Below, in pieces: positions 48,631-58,181 of a stretch of DNA of 64,000 bases. This DNA comes from Oceanobacter sp. 1_MG-2023 (GTDB lineage: Bacteria; Pseudomonadota; Gammaproteobacteria; Pseudomonadales; Oceanobacteraceae), in assembly GCF_030689025.1 (NCBI RefSeq), contig NZ_JAUYWA010000002.1, positions 124,001 to 188,000 on the forward strand, in the 5' to 3' direction. Position numbers and translations under genes: made by a program. Under the pieces are notes generated by a model, which made no database searches, was not told the origin of the DNA, and was given only the letters and a program-made list of their open reading frames with translations. The number at the start of each line of letters is the position of its first letter. Position 1 is the stretch's first letter.

Positions 48631-49914
48631 TCAGAAAAAGCGGTCGCGCAGGGAATAATACAGCATTCCAGCCACCAGTCCGGGCCAGCGCAACAGGGTA
48701 CCACCGGGAAAGCTTGGCGTCGGCACCGCGGCAAACTGATCAAAACCCTGGGCTGACCCGGCGAGGGCATCGGCCATCAGCTTGCCACCCAGGGTGGCAA
48801 GAGCAACGCCGTGACCGGAATAACCATGGGCAACAAACAGACTTTGATCCACGCGCTCAAAGTGTGGCATACGGTTCAGGGTAATGGCGAGGGTACCACC
48901 CCAGCCGTAGTCGATACGGTACTGTGCCAGCTCAGGGTACAAGGCCAGCATATGCTGCTGCACAAAGGCGCGAATATCGCTGGGGAAGCGCGAGGTATAG
49001 GTTTCGCCACCCCCCCACAGCAAACGGTTGTCACCCGATAAACGAAAATAATTGATGACAAAGCGGGAGTCTGCCACCGCTACATCGGCGCGATTAATCC
49101 GTTGGACGAGGTGGTCCGGGAGCGGCTCGGTGGCGAGAATAAAATTGTTGATGGGCATGATCTTGCCCGCAATGCGTTTTTCCAGAGGCCCGAGATAGCC
49201 ATTGCACGCCAGCAATATATATTGGCAGGAGACGTTGCCCGCGCTGGTACTTACCTGGGTTGTTCGGCCCGATTGATAGTCTGTTACCCGGCTGTGTTCA
49301 TACAGCTGGACACCGGCTTGCTCGGCGGCAGTCGCCAGCCCCAGCGCGTAATTCAGCGGGTGCAGGTGCAGGGCATTGGTGAAATGTTCTCCACCGTAAT
49401 AACGCTCGGTACCCAGCATCTCCTGTACATCGGCGGGCTTGATGTAAGCCACGTCCTGATAACCCAGGACCTCCTGTTTATAGGCTACTGCGGCTTCAAT
49501 GTCGGCGCTGTGACCCGGTTTGGCGGCGACATGTAACACGCCATGTTTAAGATCACAGTCAATCTGATGCTTGTTGATGAGTGTTCTGACCAGTTCGACC
49601 GAATCCAGCGACATCTGCCACAAGGCGTCCGCTGTGGGGCGGCCGACTTTTGCAGCCAGATCCTCATGCGCCATATTCAGGCCTTGGCAAACCTGGCCAC
49701 CGTTGCGGCCAGAAGCACCCCAGCCGATTGATTCCGCCTCCAGCAAGGCGACCGACAAGCCGTGTTCGCGCAGCTGCAGTGCTGCCGACAAGCCAGTGTA
49801 ACCACCACCAATGACACACACATCGGCCTTGATGTCCCCTTTCAGTGAGGGGTAGGCGCTGACACGATTGGCACTGGCGCGATAGTAGCTGCCGCGATCT
49901 GATTGTGTGTGCAT
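48631..49914 (-). CDS. puuB: FAD-dependent oxidoreductase, PuuB-like
   Basis: A 427-residue enzyme of the DAO family. It resembles gamma-glutamylputrescine oxidase, which oxidises gamma-glutamylated polyamines to the aldehyde. Seen: YYRASAN start, the FAD motif VCVIGGGYTGLSAALQLREHG, GWGASGRNGGQ and the late YSGHGVALATLGGKLMADA. It diverges from a PuuA-like ligase gene, and that pairing supports the function. Related family members act on other amines, so the exact substrate is inferred. Confidence 0.87.
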   Translation of the reverse strand: MHTQSDRGSYYRASANRVSAYPSLKGDIKADVCVIGGGYTGLSAALQLREHGLSVALLEAESIGWGASGRNGGQVCQGLNMAHEDLAAKVGRPTADALWQMSLDSVELVRTLINKHQIDCDLKHGVLHVAAKPGHSADIEAAVAYKQEVLGYQDVAYIKPADVQEMLGTERYYGGEHFTNALHLHPLNYALGLATAAEQAGVQLYEHSRVTDYQSGRTTQVSTSAGNVSCQYILLACNGYLGPLEKRIAGKIMPINNFILATEPLPDHLVQRINRADVAVADSRFVINYFRLSGDNRLLWGGGETYTSRFPSDIRAFVQQHMLALYPELAQYRIDYGWGGTLAITLNRMPHFERVDQSLFVAHGYSGHGVALATLGGKLMADALAGSAQGFDQFAAVPTPSFPGGTLLRWPGLVAGMLYYSLRDRFF

Positions 49915-49956
49915 GGTCTTGCTCCAGCTGTCGGATGATCTGTCTGGCGCTACCGT

Positions 49957-49998
49957 AGCACAATAAAACCCGAATGATAATTCGGGTTTTATTGTGCT
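49957..49998. promoter_or_regulatory. Long perfect inverted repeat in the puuB-puuA divergent region (operator candidate)
   Basis: Two 19-base arms are perfectly complementary around a GATA centre. The core AACCCGAAT/ATTCGGGTT shares the CGAA-N6-TTCG pattern with the repeat at 50069. It lies 43 bases upstream of the puuB start, where a repressor could block transcription. Confidence 0.6.
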
Positions 49999-50068
49999 GA
50001 CAAAATCGCCAAATTGAGCAATTATCGAGCAGGTTGCGTTGCTCTTGCGGGCTTTTTGACATAGCCTT

Positions 50069-50090
50069 AAACCGAATTATTGTTCGGTTT
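50069..50090. promoter_or_regulatory. Second inverted repeat in the divergent region (operator candidate)
   Basis: AAACCGAA and TTCGGTTT flank TTATTG. The CGAA-N6-TTCG spacing equals that of the first repeat. It lies about 90 bases upstream of the puuA-like start. The rest of the 264-base divergent region shows no other clear signal. Confidence 0.6.
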
Positions 50091-50178
50091 GAAGATGAAG
50101 ATCAAACACGAATCGTTATCCTACCGACGCTGGTTAATTGGCCAGCACAACCAGAACCTACTGCAGGACAGGTGAATT

Positions 50179-51525
50179 ATGGAAGCCGTCGAACGCTTTC
50201 TGAAAGAAAATGGCATTACTGAAGTTGAGTCTACTTTTCCCGATATGACGGGTAATGCCAGAGGCAAGTTTTATCCTACGCGCAAATTCCTGACCGAAAA
50301 TGGCGGTCATATTCCGGAATGTTTACTGGTACAAACGGTGAACGGAGAGTGGGCCGACAATCACTATGATCTGGTCGATCCGGCGGATAAAGACATGCTG
50401 CTGGTGCCGGACCCATCGACGTTGCGTATTGTGCCCTGGGCCGATGAACCCACTGCCCTGGTGATTAACGACTGTTATACCTCCGATGGTAAACACCACC
50501 CGCTATCAAGTCGCTCGGTACTGCGCCGGGTCTTGGCACTGTATGAAAAAGAAGGCTGGCGACCGATTATTGCGCCAGAGGTCGAGTTTTACTTGGTACA
50601 GAAAAACAGTGATCCGGATTACGAACTGAAACCAGCCATGGGCCGTTCCGGCCGTCGTGAAAACGCGCGCCAGTCTTACAGTATTGATGCGGTAAACGAG
50701 TTTAACCCGGTGATCGACACCCTGTACGCCTACTGCGACGAGTTGGGTCTGGATGTGGATACCCTGATTCATGAATCAGGGGCCGCACAAATGGAAATCA
50801 ACTTCCTGCATGGTGATGCCATGAGCCTGGCAGACCAGGTATATATCTTTAAACGTGCATTACGTGAAGCGGCCCTGAAACACGATATGTACGCCACTTT
50901 TATGGCCAAGCCGATGCAAAGTGAGCCAGGCAGCTCGATGCATATCCATCAAAGCCTGCTCGATGCCAATACGGGCAAGAATATCTTTGCCGGAGAAGGG
51001 GATGAGCTGTTCTCAGCAACCTTTTATCACTATGTTGGCGGTTTGCAGAAATTTACCCCGGCGGCGATTCCTTTTTATGCCCCTAATGTGAATTCCTACC
51101 GCCGTTTTGTGCCGGAAATCGCTGCGCCGGTTAATTTCAAATGGGGAATCGATAATCGCACGGCAGGATTACGTGCCCCCAAGGCTCCCAAGGATGCCAC
51201 CCGAATTGAAAACCGCTTTGCCGGGTCAGACTGCAACCCGTATCTGGCCATCGCGGCCAGTCTGGCGTGTGGTTATCTGGGGATGAAACTGGGTATCAAG
51301 GCGGAAGCCCCGGTCGAGGCGCTGGCGGCTCATGAAGGGGATCTGGTAGCGGTCTCACGTACACTGGAAGAAGCCTTGCGCTTGCTGGAAGAATGTCCAG
51401 AATTGCAAGAAGTGATCGGAGAGCACTTTGTTAAGGGATATATCGGCGTCAAGCGTGCTGAATTTGAAACCTTCAACAAGGTAATCAGCTCCTGGGAGAG
51501 AGAGTTTCTGCTGATGACGGTCTAA
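50179..51525 (+). CDS. puuA: Glutamine-synthetase-family gamma-glutamylpolyamine ligase, PuuA-like
   Basis: A 448-residue ligase of the glutamine synthetase fold that probably joins glutamate to a polyamine in the Puu pathway. Shared motifs: APEVEFYLV, HESGAAQMEINF, the substrate segment GSSMHIHQSL and the ATP-site segment KAPKDATRIENRFAGSDCNPYLA. It is shorter than housekeeping GlnA, and the NLYDLP adenylylation loop is absent. It sits opposite the PuuB-like oxidase and upstream of a PotF-like binding protein. Pseudomonas carries several such paralogues with different amine preferences, so the substrate is not fixed. Confidence 0.9.
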   Translation: MEAVERFLKENGITEVESTFPDMTGNARGKFYPTRKFLTENGGHIPECLLVQTVNGEWADNHYDLVDPADKDMLLVPDPSTLRIVPWADEPTALVINDCYTSDGKHHPLSSRSVLRRVLALYEKEGWRPIIAPEVEFYLVQKNSDPDYELKPAMGRSGRRENARQSYSIDAVNEFNPVIDTLYAYCDELGLDVDTLIHESGAAQMEINFLHGDAMSLADQVYIFKRALREAALKHDMYATFMAKPMQSEPGSSMHIHQSLLDANTGKNIFAGEGDELFSATFYHYVGGLQKFTPAAIPFYAPNVNSYRRFVPEIAAPVNFKWGIDNRTAGLRAPKAPKDATRIENRFAGSDCNPYLAIAASLACGYLGMKLGIKAEAPVEALAAHEGDLVAVSRTLEEALRLLEECPELQEVIGEHFVKGYIGVKRAEFETFNKVISSWEREFLLMTV

Positions 51526-51678
51526 CGAACGTTTCATCGGTGTTGTTCGATAATAGATAGAGCGACGACGTAACGCTCGAAAATGTAGTTCTCGATGCAT
51601 TAACGCTGGATGAAGTATCCGTAAACCAAGGCAGGGCCATCAGGTTCTGTCCCTTATTCATACAAGGGAGATCACGAT

Positions 51679-52800
51679 ATGACGTACGTAACCCGGTCAC
51701 GCCTGCCACTATTGTCAGCCACTATGCTGATAGGGCTTTCTGGTTTGACACCGCTTGCCCAGGCAGAAGGCGTACTGAACTTTTATAACTGGTCTGACTA
51801 TATTGGTGAAGAAACCATCGCCAATTTTGAGCAGGAAACCGGTATCAAGGTGAACTACGATGTGTACGACAGCAACGAAACCCTGGAGGGCAAGTTGCTG
51901 GCGGGTAATACCGGTTATGACCTGGTGGTACCGACGTCGAACTTTATGGCATTGCAAATCAAGGCGGGTATTTTTCGCAAGCTGGATAAAAGCCAGCTGC
52001 CGAATCTGAAAAACCTGGATGCTTCCTTGTTAACGTCATTGCAGAAAAAAGATCCGGGCAACCAATATGGCGTGCCGTATTTATGGGGTACCACCGGGAT
52101 TGGTTACAACCCGGCGATGGTTGCCGAAGTGTTGGGCGAAGAGGCTCCCGTCGATAGCTGGGAGCTGGTATTCAACCCCAAATACATGGAAAAACTGGCT
52201 GACTGCGGCGTTTCCTTTATGGATTCCTCCGATGAAATGTATCCGTTTGTGATGTTGTATAACGGCGATGACCCAAACAGCACCGACAAGAAATACTTCA
52301 GCGACGATGCCAGAGCGACCCAAACCCTGAAAGCGGTACGGCCCTACGTCAAACAGTTCACGTCATCCCAGTACATCAGCGATCTGGCAAATGGTGACAG
52401 TTGTGTTGCTGTCGGTTACTCCGGTGATGTGTTTCAGGCAGCCTATAACGCTGAAGAAGCAGACAACGGTGTTGAAGTGGTCTACAGCATTCCGAAAGAA
52501 GGCTCGGAAGTCTGGTTTGATATGCTGTTGATTCCGGCGGATGCCAAAAACGCCGAGAATGCCCACAAATTCATCAACTATCTGTTGCGCCCGGAAGTGA
52601 TTGCGGAAGTAACCGATTATGTCTGGTACGCCAATCCGAACACCGCTGCAACGACACTGATTGATCCTGAGATTGCCGCTGATCCGGCGATTTATCCGAC
52701 TCCCGATGTGTTGGAGAAGCTGTTTGTCAGTAACGAAGAAGACCCTAAAGTGGCACGTATCCGTAACCGCAGCTGGGCCAATATCAAAGCCGGACGTTAA
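51679..52800 (+). CDS. potF: Polyamine ABC transporter substrate-binding protein, PotF-like
   Basis: A 373-residue periplasmic protein with a signal peptide cleaved near PLAQA. It has the PotD/PotF hallmarks: LNFYNWSDYIGEETIANFEQETG (in parts), DLVVPTSNFMALQ, YGVPYLWGTTGIGYNPAMV, and a late aromatic cluster. The aspartates and aromatic residues of such sites bind amine groups. No permease or ATPase genes follow; typA is on the opposite strand. It probably pairs with a transporter encoded elsewhere. Confidence 0.92.
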   Translation: MTYVTRSRLPLLSATMLIGLSGLTPLAQAEGVLNFYNWSDYIGEETIANFEQETGIKVNYDVYDSNETLEGKLLAGNTGYDLVVPTSNFMALQIKAGIFRKLDKSQLPNLKNLDASLLTSLQKKDPGNQYGVPYLWGTTGIGYNPAMVAEVLGEEAPVDSWELVFNPKYMEKLADCGVSFMDSSDEMYPFVMLYNGDDPNSTDKKYFSDDARATQTLKAVRPYVKQFTSSQYISDLANGDSCVAVGYSGDVFQAAYNAEEADNGVEVVYSIPKEGSEVWFDMLLIPADAKNAENAHKFINYLLRPEVIAEVTDYVWYANPNTAATTLIDPEIAADPAIYPTPDVLEKLFVSNEEDPKVARIRNRSWANIKAGR

Positions 52801-52853
52801 CGGCGAGAACAAGCGGCAAAGGAAAGCCAGCAAGTTATAGAACCGCAGCCACA

Positions 52854-52889
52854 AAAAAGCCCGTTTGAGTTTCCTCAAACGGGCTTTTT
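52854..52889. terminator. Bidirectional terminator between potF and typA
   Basis: A 16-base-pair stem beginning AAAAAGCCCG and ending CGGGCTTTTT, with a TTTC loop. The A and T ends serve both convergent genes. Confidence 0.9.
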
Positions 52890-52937
52890 ATCGTTCAGTC
52901 TGGCGCATAAACCGGCATTTGAAGGCCGGTTATGAGA

Positions 52938-54758
52938 TCAGGCTGTTTTTTTCGGCTTGGAGCGCTTGCGTTCATTTTCAGTCAGCAATTTCTTGCGCAG
53001 ACGAATGCTGGTAGGAGTCACTTCGACCAGTTCATCTTCTTCGATGAATTCCAGAGCCTGTTCCAGCGTGTGACGGACTGGAGGGGTCAGGTTAATGGCT
53101 TCATCAGTACCGGAAGCACGGACGTTGGTCAGCTGCTTGGCCTTGGTCGGGTTAACCACCAGGTCGTTGTCGCGGCTGTGCAGACCAATGATCATGCCTT
53201 CGTAGACTTCCAGGCTTGGGGCTACAAACAGGCGACCACGCTCTTGCAGGGTGAACAGGGCATAGCCCAGTACCTTGCCCGGTACCATGGAGACCAGTAC
53301 GCCGTTGTGGCGAGTAGAACCCAGGCTGCTGAGCACAGGACCGTAGTGATCAAACACGTTGGTCAGGATGCCGGAGCCAGAGGTCATGGTCATGAACTGC
53401 GAACGGAAGCCGATCAGGCCCCGTGCTGGCATGATGAACTCAAGACGGGTGCGACCCTTGCCATCCGGTACCATATTGGTCATCTCGGCGCGACGGTTGC
53501 CCATCTCTTCCATGATGGAACCCTGGTGCTCGTCTTCAACGTCGATAACCACTTGTTCGTATGGTTCTTGCAGCTCGCCGTCGACGATTTTCTGGACCAC
53601 TTCGGGCTTGCCGATGGCCATTTCGAAGCCTTCGCGACGCATGGTTTCAATCAGTACCGACAAATGCAGCTCGCCACGACCAGAAACCTTGAACTTCTCA
53701 GGGCTGTCGCCCGGCTCAACACGTAATGCCACGTTGTGGATCAGCTCTTTGTCGAGACGGTCCTTGATATTACGTGAAGTAACGTACTTGCCTTCTTTAC
53801 CGGCGAACGGTGAGTCATTGACCTGGAAGGTCATGCTGACTGTTGGTTCGTCGACGGTCAGGGCAGGCAGGGCTTCAACATGACCGACCGCACACAGGGT
53901 ATCGGAAATGTTCAGGCCTTCAATACCGGAAACACAGACGATGTCACCAGCGGAGGCTTCTTCAACGGCAACCCGGTTCAGACCGTGGAAACCTTTTACT
54001 TCCAGCAAGCGGCCCTTGCGGATCTTGCCTTCAGCAGAAATCAGCTGAATGTCAGTACCTGGCTTGAGCTTGCCGCGGGAGATACGGCCAACACCGATAA
54101 CACCGACGAAGCTGTCGTAGTCCAGTGCCGAGATTTGCATCTGGAACGGGCCATCAAGATCGACAGGTGGCGGGGTTACATGGTCGACGATCATCTGGAA
54201 CAGTGGCGTCATGTCTTCGGCCATATCATCCGGATCTGTACCGGCGATACCGTTCAGGGCGGAGGCGTAGATAACCGGGAAGTCGAGCTGTTCATCGGTG
54301 GCACCGAGACGGTCGAACAGATCAAAGATCTCGTCCATTACCCAGTCAGGGCGAGCGCCAGGGCGGTCGATCTTGTTGATCACCACGATAGGACGCAGGC
54401 CACGCTCAAACGCTTTTTGGGTAACAAAACGGGTTTGTGGCATCGGGCCGTCGACGGCATCGACGAGCAGGCAGACGGAATCTACCATGGACATCACACG
54501 CTCAACCTCGCCACCGAAGTCGGCGTGTCCTGGTGTGTCGACGATGTTGATTCGGTAGTCGTTCCAGCGAATAGCAGTGTTTTTCGCCAGAATGGTAATA
54601 CCGCGTTCTTTTTCCTGATCATTCGAGTCCATGACTCGCTCGCCACCTTGGTCTTTACGATCCAGGGTGCCGGATTGCTCCAGCAGTTTATCGACCAGGG
54701 TAGTTTTACCGTGGTCAACGTGAGCAATAATGGCGATGTTTCTGAGATTGTCGATCAC
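52938..54758 (-). CDS. typA: Translational GTPase TypA/BipA
   Basis: A ribosome-binding GTPase that aids large-subunit assembly at low temperature. The 606 residues start [30 protein letters not shown] with the G1 motif (HVDHGKTT). Next come [25 protein letters not shown] and [16 protein letters not shown], the EF-Tu-like domain, and a C-terminal domain unique to BipA with [15 protein letters not shown]. It converges on potF and its upstream region is shared with glnA. Confidence 0.97.
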   Translation of the reverse strand: MIDNLRNIAIIAHVDHGKTTLVDKLLEQSGTLDRKDQGGERVMDSNDQEKERGITILAKNTAIRWNDYRINIVDTPGHADFGGEVERVMSMVDSVCLLVDAVDGPMPQTRFVTQKAFERGLRPIVVINKIDRPGARPDWVMDEIFDLFDRLGATDEQLDFPVIYASALNGIAGTDPDDMAEDMTPLFQMIVDHVTPPPVDLDGPFQMQISALDYDSFVGVIGVGRISRGKLKPGTDIQLISAEGKIRKGRLLEVKGFHGLNRVAVEEASAGDIVCVSGIEGLNISDTLCAVGHVEALPALTVDEPTVSMTFQVNDSPFAGKEGKYVTSRNIKDRLDKELIHNVALRVEPGDSPEKFKVSGRGELHLSVLIETMRREGFEMAIGKPEVVQKIVDGELQEPYEQVVIDVEDEHQGSIMEEMGNRRAEMTNMVPDGKGRTRLEFIMPARGLIGFRSQFMTMTSGSGILTNVFDHYGPVLSSLGSTRHNGVLVSMVPGKVLGYALFTLQERGRLFVAPSLEVYEGMIIGLHSRDNDLVVNPTKAKQLTNVRASGTDEAINLTPPVRHTLEQALEFIEEDELVEVTPTSIRLRKKLLTENERKRSKPKKTA

Positions 54759-54973
54759 AACAAAAGCCTTGGTTAAAGTTTGTGCAAAATTGGCGGCCGA
54801 TTATACCTGACTTCGGATCGATGCGTGATGTCAATTTCATTATAAGAAAAGCGCTATTAATGTAGGCGTGGATATTGGAAACTGGTTGTATGAACCTCTA
54901 ACGGGCACGCAGTCTGACTGGGGTCATATAAAATCAAGCAAAATGCACCAATATGGATCTATTTTGCTTGTAA

Positions 54974-54990
54974 GGCACCTGAAGTGTGCA
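54974..54990. promoter_or_regulatory. NtrC-like activator site upstream of glnA
   Basis: GGCAC-N7-GTGCA differs from the NtrC consensus TGCAC-N7-GTGCA at one base. A half-site TGCAC occurs 30 bases further up (54944). It lies about 64 bases before the -24 element, a normal enhancer distance. The 380-base typA-glnA gap holds nothing else recognised except the sigma-54 promoter. Confidence 0.6.
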
Positions 54991-55053
54991 AAAAAGACGA
55001 TTGTGGGATCGGATATACCCTGAATACCGTGAGGTTTTCTGCATGCCTCTAAA

Positions 55054-55069
55054 TGGCACGCGAATTGCT
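55054..55069 (+). promoter_or_regulatory. Sigma-54 promoter of glnA
   Basis: TGGCAC-N5-TTGCT matches the -24/-12 consensus, with GG and GC ten bases apart, 70 bases upstream of the start. Nitrogen control of glnA by NtrC and sigma-54 is established in gammaproteobacteria. Confidence 0.8.
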
Positions 55070-55139
55070 CCTTTTTCGGGCATGGTAGCAGGGGCTGGAC
55101 CCCATTATCGGATATGAAACAGCATCTGGAGATAAGTAA

Positions 55140-56546
55140 ATGTCAGAGAACACTCTGAATCTGATCAAAGAAAATGACGTTAAGTGGGTTGACCTGCGTT
55201 TTACCGATTCCAAAGGTAAAGAGCAGCATGTAACCATTCCTGCCAGCTATGTCGACGAAGAATTCTTCGAAAATGGCCAGATGTTTGATGGCTCATCCAT
55301 CTCCGGCTGGAAAGGCATCAACGAATCCGACATGATCTTGATGCCGGATGACACCACGCCTTTCATGGATCCCTTCACTGAAGATGCAACGCTGGTTCTG
55401 CGTTGCGACATTATTGAGCCTAGCACCATGCAAGGCTATGAGCGCGATCCCCGTTCTGTAGCCAAGCGCGCTGAAGAATACCTGAAGTCTACTGGTCTGG
55501 GTGATACTGCCTTCTTTGGTCCAGAGCCAGAATTCTTCATGTTTGATGATGTTCGCTGGGGTCAGGACATGACCGGCAACTTCTACAAAATCAATTCTGA
55601 CGAAGGTGCCTGGGCAACTGAAGCCGTTACCGAAGGCGGCAACCTGGGTCACCGTCCACGCGTCAAGGGCGGTTACTTCCCTGTTCCTCCAGTCGACAGC
55701 CACCACGACATCCGTGCTGCCATGTGTAACACCATGATGGCTATTGGTCTGGACGTTGAAGTACATCACCACGAAGTAGCAAACGCCGGCCAGAACGAAA
55801 TCGGTGTTAAATTCAACACGCTGGTGAAAAAAGCCGACGAAGTGCAAATGATGAAATACATCGTGCACAACGTTGCCGCTGCTTATGGCAAAACAGCTAC
55901 TTTCATGCCGAAGCCAATCGTTGGTGACAACGGTTCCGGTATGCACGTGCACCAGTCTTTCTGGAAAGATGGCGAAAACCAGTTTGCCGGTGACGTTTAT
56001 GCAGGACTGAGCGAAACAGCTCTGTACTACATTGGCGGTATCATCAAGCACGCCAAAGCGTTGAACGCGTTCACCAACCCGTCAACCAACTCCTACAAGC
56101 GTCTGATTCCTGGATTCGAGGCCCCGGTCATGCTGGCATACTCTGCCCGTAACCGTTCTGCTTCTATCCGTATTCCTTACGTTGCGTCTCCTAAAGGCAA
56201 GCGTATCGAAGCACGTTTCCCTGATCCGACTGCCAACCCATACCTGGCATTCGCAGCCATGCTGATGGCTGGCCTGGACGGCATCAAAAACAAACTGCAC
56301 CCTGGCGATGCAGCAGACAAGGATCTGTACGACCTGCCTGCTGAAGAAGCCGCAGCTATCCCACAAGTGTGTGGCAGCCTGCGTGAAGCCCTGGACAGCC
56401 TGAAAGCTGACAGCGACTTCCTGACAGCTGGTGGTGTATTCACTGAAGATATGATCGAAGCTTACGTCGACCTGAAAATGGAAGATGTTTACCGCGTTGA
56501 ACATACCACTCACCCGGTTGAGTTCGATATGTACTACTCCGTTTAA
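55140..56546 (+). CDS. glnA: Glutamine synthetase, type I
   Basis: Makes glutamine from glutamate, ammonia and ATP, as a dodecamer. The 468 residues show [46 protein letters not shown], the ammonia-site [15 protein letters not shown] and the [18 protein letters not shown] segment (in parts). Y397 in [10 protein letters not shown] is the adenylylation site found in the beta subtype, so GlnE/GlnB control is expected. Length equals E. coli GlnA. It has a sigma-54 promoter and its own terminator; no ntrBC genes follow. Confidence 0.98.
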   Translation: MSENTLNLIKENDVKWVDLRFTDSKGKEQHVTIPASYVDEEFFENGQMFDGSSISGWKGINESDMILMPDDTTPFMDPFTEDATLVLRCDIIEPSTMQGYERDPRSVAKRAEEYLKSTGLGDTAFFGPEPEFFMFDDVRWGQDMTGNFYKINSDEGAWATEAVTEGGNLGHRPRVKGGYFPVPPVDSHHDIRAAMCNTMMAIGLDVEVHHHEVANAGQNEIGVKFNTLVKKADEVQMMKYIVHNVAAAYGKTATFMPKPIVGDNGSGMHVHQSFWKDGENQFAGDVYAGLSETALYYIGGIIKHAKALNAFTNPSTNSYKRLIPGFEAPVMLAYSARNRSASIRIPYVASPKGKRIEARFPDPTANPYLAFAAMLMAGLDGIKNKLHPGDAADKDLYDLPAEEAAAIPQVCGSLREALDSLKADSDFLTAGGVFTEDMIEAYVDLKMEDVYRVEHTTHPVEFDMYYSV

Positions 56547-56574
56547 TCTTCGGATGAACGGGTTGTCATAAGGA

Positions 56575-56599
56575 AAGGTCGCTTCGGCGGCCTTTTTTT
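56575..56599 (+). terminator. Rho-independent terminator of glnA
   Basis: Stem AAGGTCGC/GCGGCCTT (with one G-T pair) around TTCG, followed by a T run. Confidence 0.85.
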
Positions 56600-56691
56600 G
56601 TGGCTTACTATTGTTGTTTGCAGCCGCCACCAAATAAAGACATGGCGCTATGGCTGCTGAGGACTATGGTGTTAGACGCAAGAGGATCGGC

Positions 56692-57696
56692 GTGGTGAAA
56701 ACAACCAAAGAATTATGGAATTCATATCCGCTCCGGAATGCCCTGCCTGACTGGCGTATCCGTTGGCAGCCGTCGGCTCCTGAGGCATTGACACAGGCGT
56801 ATCGGCAGTATTATCGGTTACCCGATGTTGAAGCCGGACAGCACCGCATGGGCAAGCTGGAAAGTGCCGGTTTTGATATTGCGCTGCAGTACTGGGTTTG
56901 TCCTGACGCGGTGGCCAATCTTATTCTGGTGCACGGCTATTATGACCATGTCGGGCTGTATGGCAGCCTGATTGGATTTTGCCGGGCCCAGCGCCTGAAC
57001 CTGGTGGCATTCGACTTGCCGGGGCATGGCTTGTCGAGTGGTGAGGCAGCCAGAATCGACGATTTTGATCAGTATGAAACCGTGTTTGCCGATGTGTTCC
57101 AGCAGGCTGAACAGCAGCTGCCGGCGTTGCCCTGGCTGGCTGCCGGTCAGAGTACCGGGGGAGCGATTCTGGCCAGCTATCTGCTCAAGCGCCACCCGGT
57201 AGCCGGTCAGTCCGGGCCGTTGCTGGTCTGGCTGCTGGCCCCGTTGTTACGGCCAGCGGGATGGCGCAGCGGCCGCTGGATACATACGCTGGTACACCGT
57301 TTTGTCGCCCGGGTGCCGAGACGTTTTGTGCTGAACGGTAATAATCGGGTATTTGCTGAATTTGTTGCCAGTAGTGACCCCCTGCAATCCCGTTATTTGA
57401 GTGTCCATTGGGTGACGGCACTCAAGCGTTGGCTCGGCTGGATCGAGCGGCGATCACCGTTTGATTATCCGGTACGCATGATTCAGGGGACGGCGGATCA
57501 GACCGTTGACTGGCGTTACAATATTCCGGCCTATCAGCGGTTGTTCCCGGCGTTAATGTTGAGCCGCATCGTCGGTGCTCATCACCACCTGGTGAATGAA
57601 TCTCCGGAACGATTGGGGAACGTATACGAGGTGATGCGGTCAGATTTGAGTGCTGTGTTGGCTGCTCAGGAGACGGCTTCCAAAACAGGGCAATGA
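56692..57696 (+). CDS. Alpha/beta-fold hydrolase
   Basis: A 334-residue hydrolase of the lysophospholipase-like (Hydrolase_4) type. It has LILVHGYYDHVGLYG, FDLPGHGLSSGE, the nucleophile elbow AGQSTGGAI, an acid in IQGTADQTVD, and a late histidine in GAHHHLVNES. A GTG at 56692 has AGAGGA just upstream and is preferred over an ATG at 56650 without a ribosome site. The substrate is unknown. It is followed by a hairpin and stands alone. Confidence 0.85.
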   Translation: MVKTTKELWNSYPLRNALPDWRIRWQPSAPEALTQAYRQYYRLPDVEAGQHRMGKLESAGFDIALQYWVCPDAVANLILVHGYYDHVGLYGSLIGFCRAQRLNLVAFDLPGHGLSSGEAARIDDFDQYETVFADVFQQAEQQLPALPWLAAGQSTGGAILASYLLKRHPVAGQSGPLLVWLLAPLLRPAGWRSGRWIHTLVHRFVARVPRRFVLNGNNRVFAEFVASSDPLQSRYLSVHWVTALKRWLGWIERRSPFDYPVRMIQGTADQTVDWRYNIPAYQRLFPALMLSRIVGAHHHLVNESPERLGNVYEVMRSDLSAVLAAQETASKTGQ

Positions 57697-57697
57697 G

Positions 57698-57717
57698 CTG
57701 CTCTTTTTTAAGAGCAG
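57698..57717. terminator. Hairpin after the hydrolase gene
   Basis: CTGCTCTT and AAGAGCAG flank TTTT. There is no T run after it on the plus strand, so terminator strength is uncertain. Confidence 0.5.
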
Positions 57718-58052
57718 TGCCATAAAAAGAAGCAGGCCGGCGAAATATATCGGGGAACAGCCTGCCATACGCAGATTATCTGACGGATGATAGATTTGAT
57801 TTTCGACCTCAAATGGTGCAATAACAGCTTTTCTTGCCTGGTGGGTCGGTCTTTCAGAAAATGAGCGCACTGATTTTGGCGTCATTGCTCAAAACAGAAG
57901 GGCAATTCTGGTGCTATTCATACTTTGGTCACTACTTGTGACTAAAGTGGCAGAAATGTTGCTCAAAGACAGACAAAGTAGCTATATGTCTGCCTGGTGT
58001 CATCTTGGTAGGCCATACGTATAAAAGTAGATTTTTGCTGGAGTCACTTTCA
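57718..58052. other. Intergenic stretch before the small membrane-peptide gene
   Basis: About 335 bases without a clear gene. It contains a short GGTCAC/GTGAC inverted repeat near 57928 and presumably the promoter of the small downstream gene. Nothing else was recognised. Confidence 0.5.
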
Positions 58053-58181
58053 ATGAAGAAGCCAGATTTACTGGTCTTTGTAGGATTGGTTGTTATTTTG
58101 GGTGCTGCCATTACTGGCATGACAATCGATGAGAATCAACGTCCGTCTGCCGTCCTGGCATCGGAACATACTATTCGCTAA
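58053..58181 (+). CDS. Small single-pass membrane peptide (42 residues)
   Basis: The ORF reads MKKPDLLVFVGLVVILGAAI, then TGMTIDENQRPSAVLASEHTIR. It has a basic start, one membrane helix and a short polar tail. GGAG lies nine bases before the ATG. Its stop overlaps the stop of the convergent fau gene by four bases. No family was recognised; it is supported by the good ribosome site and membrane-protein composition only. Confidence 0.5.
   Translation: MKKPDLLVFVGLVVILGAAITGMTIDENQRPSAVLASEHTIR

Noticed and set aside
55936-55950. CACGTG in glnA as a parS site
   Set aside because: Only the central hexamer matches; the flanking arms do not.
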